Part shown: positions 33,420 to 41,859 of the stretch, piece by piece
Position numbering within the stretch: the stretch's first letter is position 1
Layout: each line of letters begins with the position of its first letter
From: Clostridiales bacterium
Lineage (GTDB): Bacteria > Bacillota > Clostridia > Oscillospirales > CAG-272
Direction of reading: 5' to 3'
NCBI GenBank assembly: GCA_016288155.1
Contig: JAEEYP010000056.1
Coordinates: 1 to 64,000, forward strand
DNA: 64,000 nucleotides
Position numbers and translations under genes: made by a program
The notes under the pieces: model-generated
Told to the model about the DNA's origin: nothing
The model's database searches: none
The model's input: only the letters and a program-made list of their open reading frames with translations

Positions 33420-34979
33420 ATGAAAAAACGCGTGCTGACCGCTTTTCTCACGGCGGTTTTGTGCCTTGCCGCCCTCGGCGGATGCGGAAAGCCCGGCTCC
33501 GCCGCGTACGCATGGGCGCTGCTTGATACGGAACGGTATTACGGCGGCTTGTTCGGGAACGGGGAGATCATCTCCGTCTACGTGGAGATCGGCGAGGAGG
33601 ACTGGGCGGATCTGCGCGCGCACGCCTCGGACGAGAAGTATTATCCGGCGGATATCACCGTGAACGGCACGGAGCTGAAAAACGTCGGCTTCCGCACCAA
33701 GGGTTTCTCTTCCCTGACGGCGGTCGCCGGCAGCGATTCGGACCGCTACGGATTCAGGATCAAAACGGACAAGTACGTTAAGGGGCAGACGCTGAACGGA
33801 CTCGATATGTTCGTGTTGAACGGGAGTTTCTCCGACGCCTCCTATATGCGCGAATACCTGACGTACGCGGCGTGCGAATATCTCGGCATGATCACGCCGA
33901 TCCTCTCCTATGCGAACCTGTACGTCAACGGCGAACTCTTCGGCTTCTATATCATGATCGAGGCGTACGACGACAGCTTCGTTTCGCGGAACACCGGCGA
34001 CGGGGACGCGGTGCTGTACAAGGCCGACGAGGAAAACTGTACGCTGACGACCTCCGATCCGCTGACCGGGTACGAGGTCAAGGTCGGAGAGGACGGTGAC
34101 CTCTCGCATATCCGGGAGCTGGTCGAGGCGCTCGACGGGACGGCGGATGGACGGACCGCCGGCATCGAAGCGGTCCTCGACGTGGACAGCGCGCTCAAAG
34201 CGTGGGCGGTGAACACAGTCCTCGGAAATTACGACAGTTACAGCGGATCCAAGGCGCACAACTACTATCTGCTCTGGTCCGACGGGAAATTCAGCTATAT
34301 CGGCTGGGACTACAACATGTCCGTCGGCGGCTTCAGCGAGGACAACGGCGCGAGCGTCACGTCGGACGTCGCCTCCGCCGTCTACAACGTCGATCCCGCG
34401 GCGCGACCGCTGATCTCGAAGCTCCTCTCGGTGGACGAATACTATGAGCGGTATATCGGGTACGTGAACGCGCTGTGCGGATACTTCTCCGATATCGAAG
34501 GCATGGTCGGCTGGCTCTCCGGGCAGATCTCGGAATACGTCAAAAACGATCCGTCCGCCTTTTACACCTACGACCAGTTCGTCGAGAATACGACCCGGAC
34601 GGATACGGATCTCTCAAAGACCGCGGGTGGCATGCCGCAGTTCCCCGGCGGCTCCGACGGCGGGTTCGGCGGCGGTTTTCCCGGCGGTTTCAGCGGTGGC
34701 ATGATGCCCGGTCAGGGCGGATTCCCCGACTCCGGCTCGATGCCGGACGGCTCCGGCGGCCGCATGATGCCCGGTCAGGGCGGTTTCCCCGGCTCCGGCT
34801 CGATGCCGGACGGCTCCGGCGGCATGCCGCAGTTCCCCGGCGGCTCCGACGGCGGCGGATTCCCGGAGGGAGGGATGATGCCGGGCATGGGCGGTTTCAT
34901 GATGAACAGCGTCACGTGCTCGGTCGTCGATTATATCTCCCAACGCATCGAGAATATCCGGGCGCAGCTCGACAAATAA
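33420..34979 (+). CDS. CotH-kinase-like lipoprotein with Gly/Met/Pro-rich tail
   Basis: A 519-residue lipoprotein from the ATG at 33420 (GGGAGG upstream). The signal peptide ends at the lipobox LAALGGC. The central 330 residues match the CotH family of spore-coat-type protein kinases: VGFRTKGFSS, LNGLDMFVLNGSFSDASYMREYL, NLYVNGELFGFYIMIE and FSYIGWDYNMSVG. Residues about 400-490 are low-complexity repeats. The last part (SVVDYISQRIENIRAQLDK) is a helix. Being a lipoprotein, it acts outside the membrane, where ATP is absent, so kinase activity is doubtful; a cell-surface or spore-related structural role is an alternative. Confidence 0.85.
   Translation: MKKRVLTAFLTAVLCLAALGGCGKPGSAAYAWALLDTERYYGGLFGNGEIISVYVEIGEEDWADLRAHASDEKYYPADITVNGTELKNVGFRTKGFSSLTAVAGSDSDRYGFRIKTDKYVKGQTLNGLDMFVLNGSFSDASYMREYLTYAACEYLGMITPILSYANLYVNGELFGFYIMIEAYDDSFVSRNTGDGDAVLYKADEENCTLTTSDPLTGYEVKVGEDGDLSHIRELVEALDGTADGRTAGIEAVLDVDSALKAWAVNTVLGNYDSYSGSKAHNYYLLWSDGKFSYIGWDYNMSVGGFSEDNGASVTSDVASAVYNVDPAARPLISKLLSVDEYYERYIGYVNALCGYFSDIEGMVGWLSGQISEYVKNDPSAFYTYDQFVENTTRTDTDLSKTAGGMPQFPGGSDGGFGGGFPGGFSGGMMPGQGGFPDSGSMPDGSGGRMMPGQGGFPGSGSMPDGSGGMPQFPGGSDGGGFPEGGMMPGMGGFMMNSVTCSVVDYISQRIENIRAQLDK
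34627..34857 (+). repeat. Coding tandem repeats in the CotH-like gene
   Basis: A unit of about 60 bases coding MMPGQGGFPxSGSMPDGSGG occurs twice in tandem, flanked by two copies of a 35-base unit coding GMPQFPGGSDGG. The repeats match at DNA level, so the number can vary by slippage. Confidence 0.85.
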
Positions 34980-34990
34980 GGCGACAAATG

Positions 34991-35027
34991 AAAAACGGCT
35001 CCGTGTCCGCGGCACGGAGCCGTTTTT
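34991..35027. terminator. Bidirectional terminator between CotH-like and AraC genes
   Basis: The 15-bp stem AAAAACGGCTCCGTG/CACGGAGCCGTTTTT has T-runs on both strands and lies between convergent genes. Confidence 0.92.
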
Positions 35028-35051
35028 CGCGCGGTCGGGACGGAGGAAGCG

Positions 35052-35894
35052 TCAGAAGAACTGTCTGACGTATTCCGTCGGCGACATGCCGATCTCCTTT
35101 CGGAAAAGCCTCGCAAAGTAATTCGGGTCGGAAAACCCGCTCATGCGCGCCGCCTCCGCGACGGAGTACGCGCCGGACAGGAGCAGATTTTTCGCGTGCA
35201 GGATCCGCTTGCGCTTGCGGTATTCCGCCGGAGAGCATCCGTACAAGCGGGTGAACAGCCGCCGGAAATGCGTTTCGCTCAGTCGGCACGTCCGCGCCAG
35301 TTCCGCTACGGGATGCTCCTCCGCGCACGCGCGGTCGAGCAGCTCCAGCGCGGGGAGGAGCGTCCGGTACGCGTCGGAGGAGACCGTGCGGCGCTCCGTT
35401 TCGACGAGATAGTCGTAAAGCAATCGGTAGAGCAGCGATCTGGCGATCACGCGGTACCCGCTCCCCTTCGCCTGCCAGACGGAAAGCAGTTCGTCAAAGG
35501 TATCGCGGTACCGCGGGAACTGCGCGGGATCCGTCACGTACCGGGACCGCCCCGAAAGGAGGGCGCTCAGAAAGGGAGAGGCGCTCAGCGCCTCCGCGTC
35601 CCGGCTGAGGCGGAAATTTGCCGTATAATGCACGAAGGGCTCCGGATCGCCGTTCTTCACGATATACGCGTCGTCGGAGGAAAGGAAAAACATCTGCCCC
35701 TTCTCCAGCGTCAGAGTCTCCGTCGGGAACACGAACGTGCCGCGCCCGGAGGCGCACAGCACGAGCCCGTCGATCATGCGTCCGGAGCGGTAGGAGTTCC
35801 AGACGTACTCCTCGACGAACCGGTTTTTATGCACGAGCAGGATCTCGTCCAGCCGGAAATCGAAATCCCTGATCGTCGTCAGCGCTTCCGCCAT
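35052..35894 (-). CDS. AraC-family transcriptional regulator
   Basis: A 280-residue regulator. The N-terminal half is a cupin-like sugar-binding domain (VFPTETLTLEKGQMFFLSSDDAYIV). The C-terminal 100 residues hold two helix-turn-helix units (LARTCRLSETHFRRLFTRLYG and VAEAARMSGFSDPNYFARLFRKEIGMSP). It lies directly downstream of the SGNH-isomerase run but has its own promoter, and probably activates those carbohydrate genes. Confidence 0.92.
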   Translation of the reverse strand: MAEALTTIRDFDFRLDEILLVHKNRFVEEYVWNSYRSGRMIDGLVLCASGRGTFVFPTETLTLEKGQMFFLSSDDAYIVKNGDPEPFVHYTANFRLSRDAEALSASPFLSALLSGRSRYVTDPAQFPRYRDTFDELLSVWQAKGSGYRVIARSLLYRLLYDYLVETERRTVSSDAYRTLLPALELLDRACAEEHPVAELARTCRLSETHFRRLFTRLYGCSPAEYRKRKRILHAKNLLLSGAYSVAEAARMSGFSDPNYFARLFRKEIGMSPTEYVRQFF

Positions 35895-35932
35895 GCCGCC
35901 GTCCCCCTTGACCGCATCCGTTTCCGGTATTG

Positions 35933-35961
35933 ATTATACAAAAATCCGGAGCCGCCGTCAA
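35933..35961 (-). promoter_or_regulatory. Promoter of the AraC gene
   Basis: Minus strand TTGACG, 17 bases, TATAAT, placed between the SGNH stop and the AraC start. Confidence 0.8.
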
Positions 35962-35968
35962 GAGCGGC

Positions 35969-36688
35969 TCATTCGCTGCCGCGGCCGAAGATCGCGCGAA
36001 ACAGTTCCTCGGCGAAAAGCTCGTGCATCTCCCGGATCGGATGATTGATCCCGTTGGCGAGCAGCTTCGTCGTATCCTCCGTTTTGCTCCGCTCCTTCCA
36101 GAGCGCGTAGCAGTCGCAGACGGTCACGTCCATGTCCCCGGCGAGCGCGATCGCCGCGGCGATATACCGGTCGAAGCGGCCGCTGTTCTGTATCTCCGCC
36201 GTTCGCTGCGCCGTTTTGAGATGCTTTGGAGCGACCGCCTCGCCCACGTAGGTGTTCATCATGTTCGGCGTCAGAAAGATCACGTCCGTCCCCGCCGCCT
36301 GACAGCGGCGGAAGATCTCTCCGAGCGCGCCAAGATACTCCTCGAGCGGCCGGTGCACGTCGTTCAGCCCGAAATTCACGATCACGAGATCGGGGTCGTG
36401 CGCCAAGACCTGCTTGTCCATCCTCGCGAGCGAATCCTTCGCGGTGATGCCGCCGATCCCGGCGTTGATGACGTTCACGGGCGTGTAGCTGCGCACCGCG
36501 TGGAGTTTTTTCTTCAGGCGGTTCCAATACACGCTTTCATAATCGAACGTGCCGGACTCGAACGCCCCGTGCGTCACGCTGTCGCCGAAGGCGACGATCG
36601 TGATCGGACCGTTCGTACAAAGCCCCGTGTAGTCCTGCATCAGCTTTTCCCTGATTCTCCCGCCGACCTTCGGCATATCGTCATTCAT
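35969..36688 (-). CDS. SGNH/GDSL-family hydrolase
   Basis: A 239-residue esterase-type protein without signal peptide. The four SGNH blocks are present: GDSVTHG (Ser), INAGIGG (Gly), NFGLNDV (Asn) and the C-terminal GINHP (His). Such enzymes often remove acetyl or other acyl groups from sugars. It is the last gene of a three-gene run behind the 841-residue protein and the isomerase-like protein, which suggests sugar ester removal. Confidence 0.88.
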   Translation of the reverse strand: MNDDMPKVGGRIREKLMQDYTGLCTNGPITIVAFGDSVTHGAFESGTFDYESVYWNRLKKKLHAVRSYTPVNVINAGIGGITAKDSLARMDKQVLAHDPDLVIVNFGLNDVHRPLEEYLGALGEIFRRCQAAGTDVIFLTPNMMNTYVGEAVAPKHLKTAQRTAEIQNSGRFDRYIAAAIALAGDMDVTVCDCYALWKERSKTEDTTKLLANGINHPIREMHELFAEELFRAIFGRGSE

Positions 36689-36730
36689 GTCCTTTTCCTC
36701 TCTTTCCGTCGTTTCGTCCCCATGCGCGGC

Positions 36731-39256
36731 TCATATCTCCCGTACCTCTCCGCTCGGATGCACGGCGTCCGGATCGCGCAGAAATTCGAGCTTCCGCCAA
36801 TCTCCCTTGTGCTCCGCGCACTTCGGGCCGACGTGCGCCGTGCCGGTGACGTGTTCGGCGATATAGCAGCCGCGTTTCGTGTCCCAGATCAGCGGGACGT
36901 TCGATCCCTTGACGAGGCAGCCGGGCGTCTTTCCAACGCCCACGACGGCGCGCCCGCCCTCGGGCGGATAGATCGTGAGCGTCGCGTCCCGCAGACCGGA
37001 GACGACGATACGCTCGTCCACCCAATGATGGGTGCGGGAGGAATCGCGCCGGGAGCTGATGCGGGAGCGCTCCTTCTGCCGGATATAAACGCGGCAGTCG
37101 GTATGCGTCCAGCGCGCCGTCGGATACGTCCCCACGCTATTCTCAATGATGAATTCCGTACCGTCGAAGGCGGGAGCGCCGTCCGGCGTCGTCATCTCCA
37201 CGCGGACCGTCGTATCCTTCGCGTAGGCGTTGAGCCACAGCGCCCGGCGGCACCGCGACAGATGAAGGATCGGGGAATTCGTTTTGATGTCGGGGTACAT
37301 GTCGCTCGTCACGTCCGCGAAGCGGAAGGTGATCCGATAGCCGAAGAAGGTGAGCGCGGCGCGCAGAAGGACGCTCGGAACGAAAGCCTCCGTCCTGTCC
37401 TTCTGGATCGGGAGCATCCCGTACGTCTCGTGCGGGAAGGAACCGCGGATCCACACGAGGTTCCCGTTCACCGTCATGTACGCGCGCTCCGCCTCCCCGG
37501 CCGCGACGGACGCAGGCGCCGCGACGCCCTCCCTCGCCCTCTCGCGGATCCCGCCGCCGGACAACAGCGACAGGTGCGTGAGCGTATCCGACCACGCGCC
37601 GTTCTCAGGCGTGTCGAGCGGGAGTTCCGTGCGGACCGTCATCTCACCCTCGATCGGCGTGTCCAGCGTGACGCCGAGGGCGGCGCGCATCCGCTCGGAA
37701 GCGTGTTCCGTCGTGCCGAAAAGGATCACGCGGGCGCCGCGCCCGACGGCGTCGAGGATCGCCTCCTCCAGCGCGCTGTCCGCCTCGGGGACGGGCGTCA
37801 CGAGGATCGTGCCGAGCAGGTTGTCCCTGTCGGCGGCGATGAAATTCGCGTCCGAGATCACCGTATTGATCGGAAAGCCGAGATCGATCGCCGACTCGAT
37901 GAACCAGTCGTCCATGAAGATCCGTTCCATATGCCCCTCGCGGAGCCCGATTTTGCAGTAAGTGTCAAAGGGATAGACCCACGTCACGAGCCCCGCCTCG
38001 TCCGGGTAGTCGTTGAACGCCGCGAGCAGATGCGGGATCACCTCGTTGGGGCAGCGGTCCGGCAGCCGTCCGAAGGAATCGTCGGCGCTCAGAAACGTCA
38101 GCCCCATCGGCTTCGTCACGCGGCAGTCCGCATCGAGGCGCGCGATGGAGAGCGGGAGATAGATGTCGTGGGGAGAACGGTCGTAGCGGTCGAACCAAGG
38201 CGAGTTGAGCCACCAGGGATCGTGGATATAGTACCGCATCTGGAAGCCGTGCTTCGGCAGCTCGGCGATATGGGACATGTATCCCGCCATCTCGATCCCG
38301 AACCGATAGAGGAGCGGCGCCCACGGAGAGTTCGGCGGCGCGATGATGCTCTGGCGGTAGATCGTGTCGATGGGACAGCCGTGCGCGGAGATGTCCATGC
38401 CCGTCGAGAGATTGCTCCCGCGCGTCTCGACGCGCATGTCCCCGACCTCGCGGGAAAAATACGTCCAGAATTCCTCGATATCTCCCCGGATCTTCTCCGC
38501 GTTCGCGAAATCGAATCTCTCTCCGTCGAACAGCTCGCCCGTCCAGTTCCAGGACGCGAGAGAAAAGCCGAAGCCGTTCGAGAGCCATATGTAATCAAAG
38601 CCCGTATCGCGCCTCAGCGCCGTGAACTGCCGCCCGAGGAACTCGCCGAGGTGCGTCCCCTCCGGGATCCCGTCCGGGTAGGCGGCGTACCGGCGGTCGT
38701 CCGCGTGCAGGCGCGACGCGCAGTGGAGCCACTGCCGGATCCCCATCGTCCGCCGGGACGCCTCCGGATGCCGGTTGAACTTGAACTCGGACCACGCGAA
38801 TTCCGGTCCCGGATCGAAGGTCTCGCCGACGGCGATCTCGAATCCCGTCACCTCCCGCCCGACGCGCTTGAGGGTGGAGATGATCTCCTTCAGATCGCGG
38901 TAGGACATTTCCGGGGGATTTTCGATATAATGGATCGGGAACGAGTGGAGGTCGTAGTCGGCGTTCCGCTTTTCCTGTGGGACGTCCCGGTGCCAGTTGC
39001 CGATCCCGATGTACTGGCACCACTCGAAGGTATCGTCCAGATCGCCGCTGTAATCGAGGATCTCGCTGCCGTCGCTCGTCCAGATGAGCACGGAGCATCC
39101 GTCCGCGCGGCACAGAAGCGGCATCCACTGCTCGAAAAGATGGCGCGCGGCCGCTTCATAACCTTGTGCCGATTTGTCCCGTCCGAACGGCTTGAGACTG
39201 ATCTCAAGGCTCACCCGTCCCGCCGACGTCGAGGCACGGTATTCGTAATCAAACAT
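36731..39256 (-). CDS. Unrecognised 841-residue protein, possibly a carbohydrate-active enzyme
   Basis: I do not recognise the family. The protein has no signal peptide. The N-terminal 480 residues look like a TIM barrel with many aromatic and acidic residues (IWTSDGSE, FEIAVGETFDPGPEFAW, DYIWLSNGFGF, YYIHDPWWLNSPWFDRYDRSP). A middle part resembles a glutamine-amidotransferase-like or beta-galactosidase trimerisation domain (GARVILFGTTEHASERM). The last 250 residues are beta-rich. That order is seen in several glycoside hydrolases, but I cannot name a family. AGGAGG precedes the ATG. It lies between an isomerase-like and an SGNH gene. Confidence 0.6.
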   Translation of the reverse strand: MFDYEYRASTSAGRVSLEISLKPFGRDKSAQGYEAAARHLFEQWMPLLCRADGCSVLIWTSDGSEILDYSGDLDDTFEWCQYIGIGNWHRDVPQEKRNADYDLHSFPIHYIENPPEMSYRDLKEIISTLKRVGREVTGFEIAVGETFDPGPEFAWSEFKFNRHPEASRRTMGIRQWLHCASRLHADDRRYAAYPDGIPEGTHLGEFLGRQFTALRRDTGFDYIWLSNGFGFSLASWNWTGELFDGERFDFANAEKIRGDIEEFWTYFSREVGDMRVETRGSNLSTGMDISAHGCPIDTIYRQSIIAPPNSPWAPLLYRFGIEMAGYMSHIAELPKHGFQMRYYIHDPWWLNSPWFDRYDRSPHDIYLPLSIARLDADCRVTKPMGLTFLSADDSFGRLPDRCPNEVIPHLLAAFNDYPDEAGLVTWVYPFDTYCKIGLREGHMERIFMDDWFIESAIDLGFPINTVISDANFIAADRDNLLGTILVTPVPEADSALEEAILDAVGRGARVILFGTTEHASERMRAALGVTLDTPIEGEMTVRTELPLDTPENGAWSDTLTHLSLLSGGGIRERAREGVAAPASVAAGEAERAYMTVNGNLVWIRGSFPHETYGMLPIQKDRTEAFVPSVLLRAALTFFGYRITFRFADVTSDMYPDIKTNSPILHLSRCRRALWLNAYAKDTTVRVEMTTPDGAPAFDGTEFIIENSVGTYPTARWTHTDCRVYIRQKERSRISSRRDSSRTHHWVDERIVVSGLRDATLTIYPPEGGRAVVGVGKTPGCLVKGSNVPLIWDTKRGCYIAEHVTGTAHVGPKCAEHKGDWRKLEFLRDPDAVHPSGEVREI

Positions 39257-39276
39257 AGTACAGCCTCCTGGTTTCG

Positions 39277-40710
39277 TTATAGGACGCGCGTGGAATCAAG
39301 ATCCATCATCCGCGCGAACGTTTCGATCTCCTCCGTATGATCCCCGACGCCGAGCGCGAGGTGATGGGTCGGCGCGGCGGAACACCATCGCTCGACGCAT
39401 TCGGTCACCGGAAGCCCGAAGCGGCAGCGGGTATTCGTATTTCCCGTCTGCGGGATCGCGCCGGAGACCGATTCGCCCAACGCGGAGATCAGCCTCATCC
39501 TGCCGTCCGCGCCCACCGAGCAGGAAAGCAGCGTGACCGGTCCCGTCTTCAGGCGGAACTCGACGGAGAGGCCGCTTCCCGGCTTTCCGTGAAAGGTCTT
39601 CAGCTTGCGGATCACGGGACGCCCGTCGCTGACGGAGAGATTGTGCGGACCGTCGTGCCCGATCAGCACGAGGTCGTCCCGGATATCGAACGGATGCCAC
39701 TCCGCGAACGATCCGCCGCCTCCGACGCGGTTCATCACGAGCATGGCGGCGGCGGTCTTCAGATCCGCCTCGCCGGCGAGCGGGATGCCGCGGCTGGTCA
39801 AAAGAGAATTGCCGAGGATCAGATTCGCCGCGATCTTCTCCTCCTCGCTTCCCGGGATCCCGCGGTAGAAGTACGCGAGCGCGCTCAGACCGTTCTCCTC
39901 GACGAGGGCGTCCAGTCCGACGGCGCACCGCGCCGCGAAAGCGAGATCTTCCTCGCCGACGAAGTCGGTCAGCGGATCCTCGGACGGCGTGCAGACGGTA
40001 AAGACCGAGCGGATCTCCTCGATCTTCCGGGCGACCGCGCCGGGGGACGCATCCCGGACCAGCGTCACGAGATCGCCGAATTCAAGCATTTTCACGTGGG
40101 CGCCGAAGGACGCCGCGAACGCCGTCGGATCCGTGTTCATGTCGTACATCCCGTCGTAAGTATGTCCGAGATATCCGAACTTCGCGTAACGGAACGCCGC
40201 CTTTGCCGCGATCGCGCGCTCCAGCGCGCGCATCCGCCGCGTGATCCGCTCCGTTTCGCTCGCGGCGGCGGCGACGAGGAACGGCTTCGGCGCGCCGAGC
40301 CGCGCGTACACCCCGACGAACTCCGGCAGAGAGCAGATATCGTCGTTTTCCAGCTGGGTACGGGTCGTCGCGTGTTCATAATCCAGCGCGTCCAGCGGCT
40401 GGAGCGCGACGAGGATCTGCGGCACGCGAAGATATTTCGCAAAGGGGAACACCGTCTGCGACGTAACGTACGTGGACATGACGATGTACAAGGCGTCAAG
40501 GTCCTCTCCCATCGCCCGCTTGAGGCAGATAAGAGAGGAGTCGAGATCGTCGGCAAAGCCGAGATCGACCGTCTCGACCGCGTCCGAAAAATATCCGTGC
40601 AGGGCAGCCTGTTTCTGCGTCAGCTTTTCGCGCAGACCGTCGAACTGCGCCCAATAGGCGCAGTGTCCCATTCCGATGATGCCGATCCTCGGCTTTCTCG
40701 TATGCTTCAA
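39277..40710 (-). CDS. L-arabinose/L-fucose isomerase-like protein
   Basis: A 477-residue protein related to L-arabinose isomerase. The parts that hold the metal ligands in AraA seem conserved: Glu in AGEADLKTAAAMLVMN, Glu and His in FAEWHP and LVLIGHDG, and His in THHLALGVG. Overall similarity is low, so another aldose or deoxysugar may be the substrate. The start is a TTG six bases after GGGAGG; no in-frame ATG is better placed. It is the first gene of a run with the unrecognised 841-residue protein and the SGNH hydrolase. Confidence 0.7.
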   Translation of the reverse strand: MKHTRKPRIGIIGMGHCAYWAQFDGLREKLTQKQAALHGYFSDAVETVDLGFADDLDSSLICLKRAMGEDLDALYIVMSTYVTSQTVFPFAKYLRVPQILVALQPLDALDYEHATTRTQLENDDICSLPEFVGVYARLGAPKPFLVAAAASETERITRRMRALERAIAAKAAFRYAKFGYLGHTYDGMYDMNTDPTAFAASFGAHVKMLEFGDLVTLVRDASPGAVARKIEEIRSVFTVCTPSEDPLTDFVGEEDLAFAARCAVGLDALVEENGLSALAYFYRGIPGSEEEKIAANLILGNSLLTSRGIPLAGEADLKTAAAMLVMNRVGGGGSFAEWHPFDIRDDLVLIGHDGPHNLSVSDGRPVIRKLKTFHGKPGSGLSVEFRLKTGPVTLLSCSVGADGRMRLISALGESVSGAIPQTGNTNTRCRFGLPVTECVERWCSAAPTHHLALGVGDHTEEIETFARMMDLDSTRVL

Positions 40711-40788
40711 CGGCGTCCTCCCGTCATTCGTTTATGAGTAGATCCATGATACCGAAAACCTCGCGGCAAGTAAAGGCATTTTCCCGTC

Positions 40789-40794
40789 ATTATA
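40789..40794 (-). promoter_or_regulatory. Extended -10 of the isomerase-like run
   Basis: Minus strand TTGTGCTATAAT, about 80 bases before the TTG start; no -35 match is seen. Confidence 0.6.
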
Positions 40795-40900
40795 GCACAA
40801 ATCGACCCTGTCCGTTCTTCTGCGCCGCGCGGGGCGGGGATAAGAAAGGATCCCGTCAGAGCGGGATCCTTTGCGGCAGGACGTTTCCCGCGCCGCCGTT

Positions 40901-41854
40901 TCACGCAGGATCGATCCGACTGCGCGTCCCGCCGTCAAGGAACGAGCGGATATTGGCGGCGATCTCGTCGATGCAGCGCTGCCGCGCCTCGACGGCGCCC
41001 CACGCCATATGCGGCGTCAGGCACACGTTCGGCAGTCCGCGCAGCGCGTACAGCGGGCTGTCCGCCGCCAGCGGCTCCGCGGAATAGACGTCGGTGGCGA
41101 ATCCGCCGAGCCGTCCCTCGAGGATCGCCTCTGCCACCGCCGCCTCGTCGGTCACGGCGCCGCGCGCCGTATTGACGAGCAGCGCGCCCGGACGCATCAG
41201 GGCGAGCCGTTCCCGGGAGACCATCCCGCGCGTCTCGTCCGTCAGCGGCACGTGGACCGTTACGACGTCGGAGCGGCGGAACAGCGTATCCGCGTCCGCC
41301 GCCTCCCACAGCGGATCCTTCCCTCTCCGGCAGACGAGCACGCGGCATCCGAACGCGTCCGCGATGCGCGCGACGCGCCCGCCGATATGTCCCGCTCCGA
41401 GCACGCCCCACGTCTTCCCCGCGAGTTCGGTGAAGGCGGGCGTCAATCGGTTGGCGATGCCGGAGGCGGTGTACGCCCCGCTGCGCACGTACTCCGTATA
41501 CGTCGGCAGGCGGAGCAGGAGCGTCAGAACGAGCGCGGCGGTCAGCTGCGCCACGCTGTCCGTCGAATAGGCGGCGACGTTGCACACAGCGATTCGGTGC
41601 GCACGGCAGTACGCGAGGTCGATATTGTCGTATCCCGTCGCCGCGACGCAGATCAGCCGCAGGCTGTCGGCGCCGGCGAGCGTTTTTTCGTTCATCAGGC
41701 ATTTGTTGACGACGGCGGTCTCCGCCCCGGCGAGCCGGGAAGCGATCTCCTCCGGCGCCGTCACGTCATAGACGGCCGTTTCTCCCAGCGCCTCAACGGA
41801 AGAAAGGGTGATATCGTCCCCGAGCGTCGCCGCGTCCAGAAACACGATGCGCAT
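40901..41854 (-). CDS. D-2-hydroxyacid dehydrogenase (glycerate dehydrogenase-like)
   Basis: A 317-residue NAD-dependent oxidoreductase of the family that interconverts 2-keto and D-2-hydroxy acids such as hydroxypyruvate and glycerate. Features are GAGHIGGRVARIADAFG (nucleotide binding), the Arg in NTARGAVTDE, Glu near DVYSAEPL and His in LTPHMAWG. The ATG at 41854 has AAGGAG ten bases upstream; the GTG at 41863 used in the track would be too close to it. It follows Hsp33 directly and shares its promoter. Confidence 0.88.
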   Translation of the reverse strand: MRIVFLDAATLGDDITLSSVEALGETAVYDVTAPEEIASRLAGAETAVVNKCLMNEKTLAGADSLRLICVAATGYDNIDLAYCRAHRIAVCNVAAYSTDSVAQLTAALVLTLLLRLPTYTEYVRSGAYTASGIANRLTPAFTELAGKTWGVLGAGHIGGRVARIADAFGCRVLVCRRGKDPLWEAADADTLFRRSDVVTVHVPLTDETRGMVSRERLALMRPGALLVNTARGAVTDEAAVAEAILEGRLGGFATDVYSAEPLAADSPLYALRGLPNVCLTPHMAWGAVEARQRCIDEIAANIRSFLDGGTRSRIDPA

Positions 41855-41859
41855 CCGCG

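Noticed and set aside
35930-39340. 1136-residue plus-strand ORF
   Set aside because: Antisense to the SGNH and 841-residue genes, which have good ribosome sites; composition is that of a shadow.
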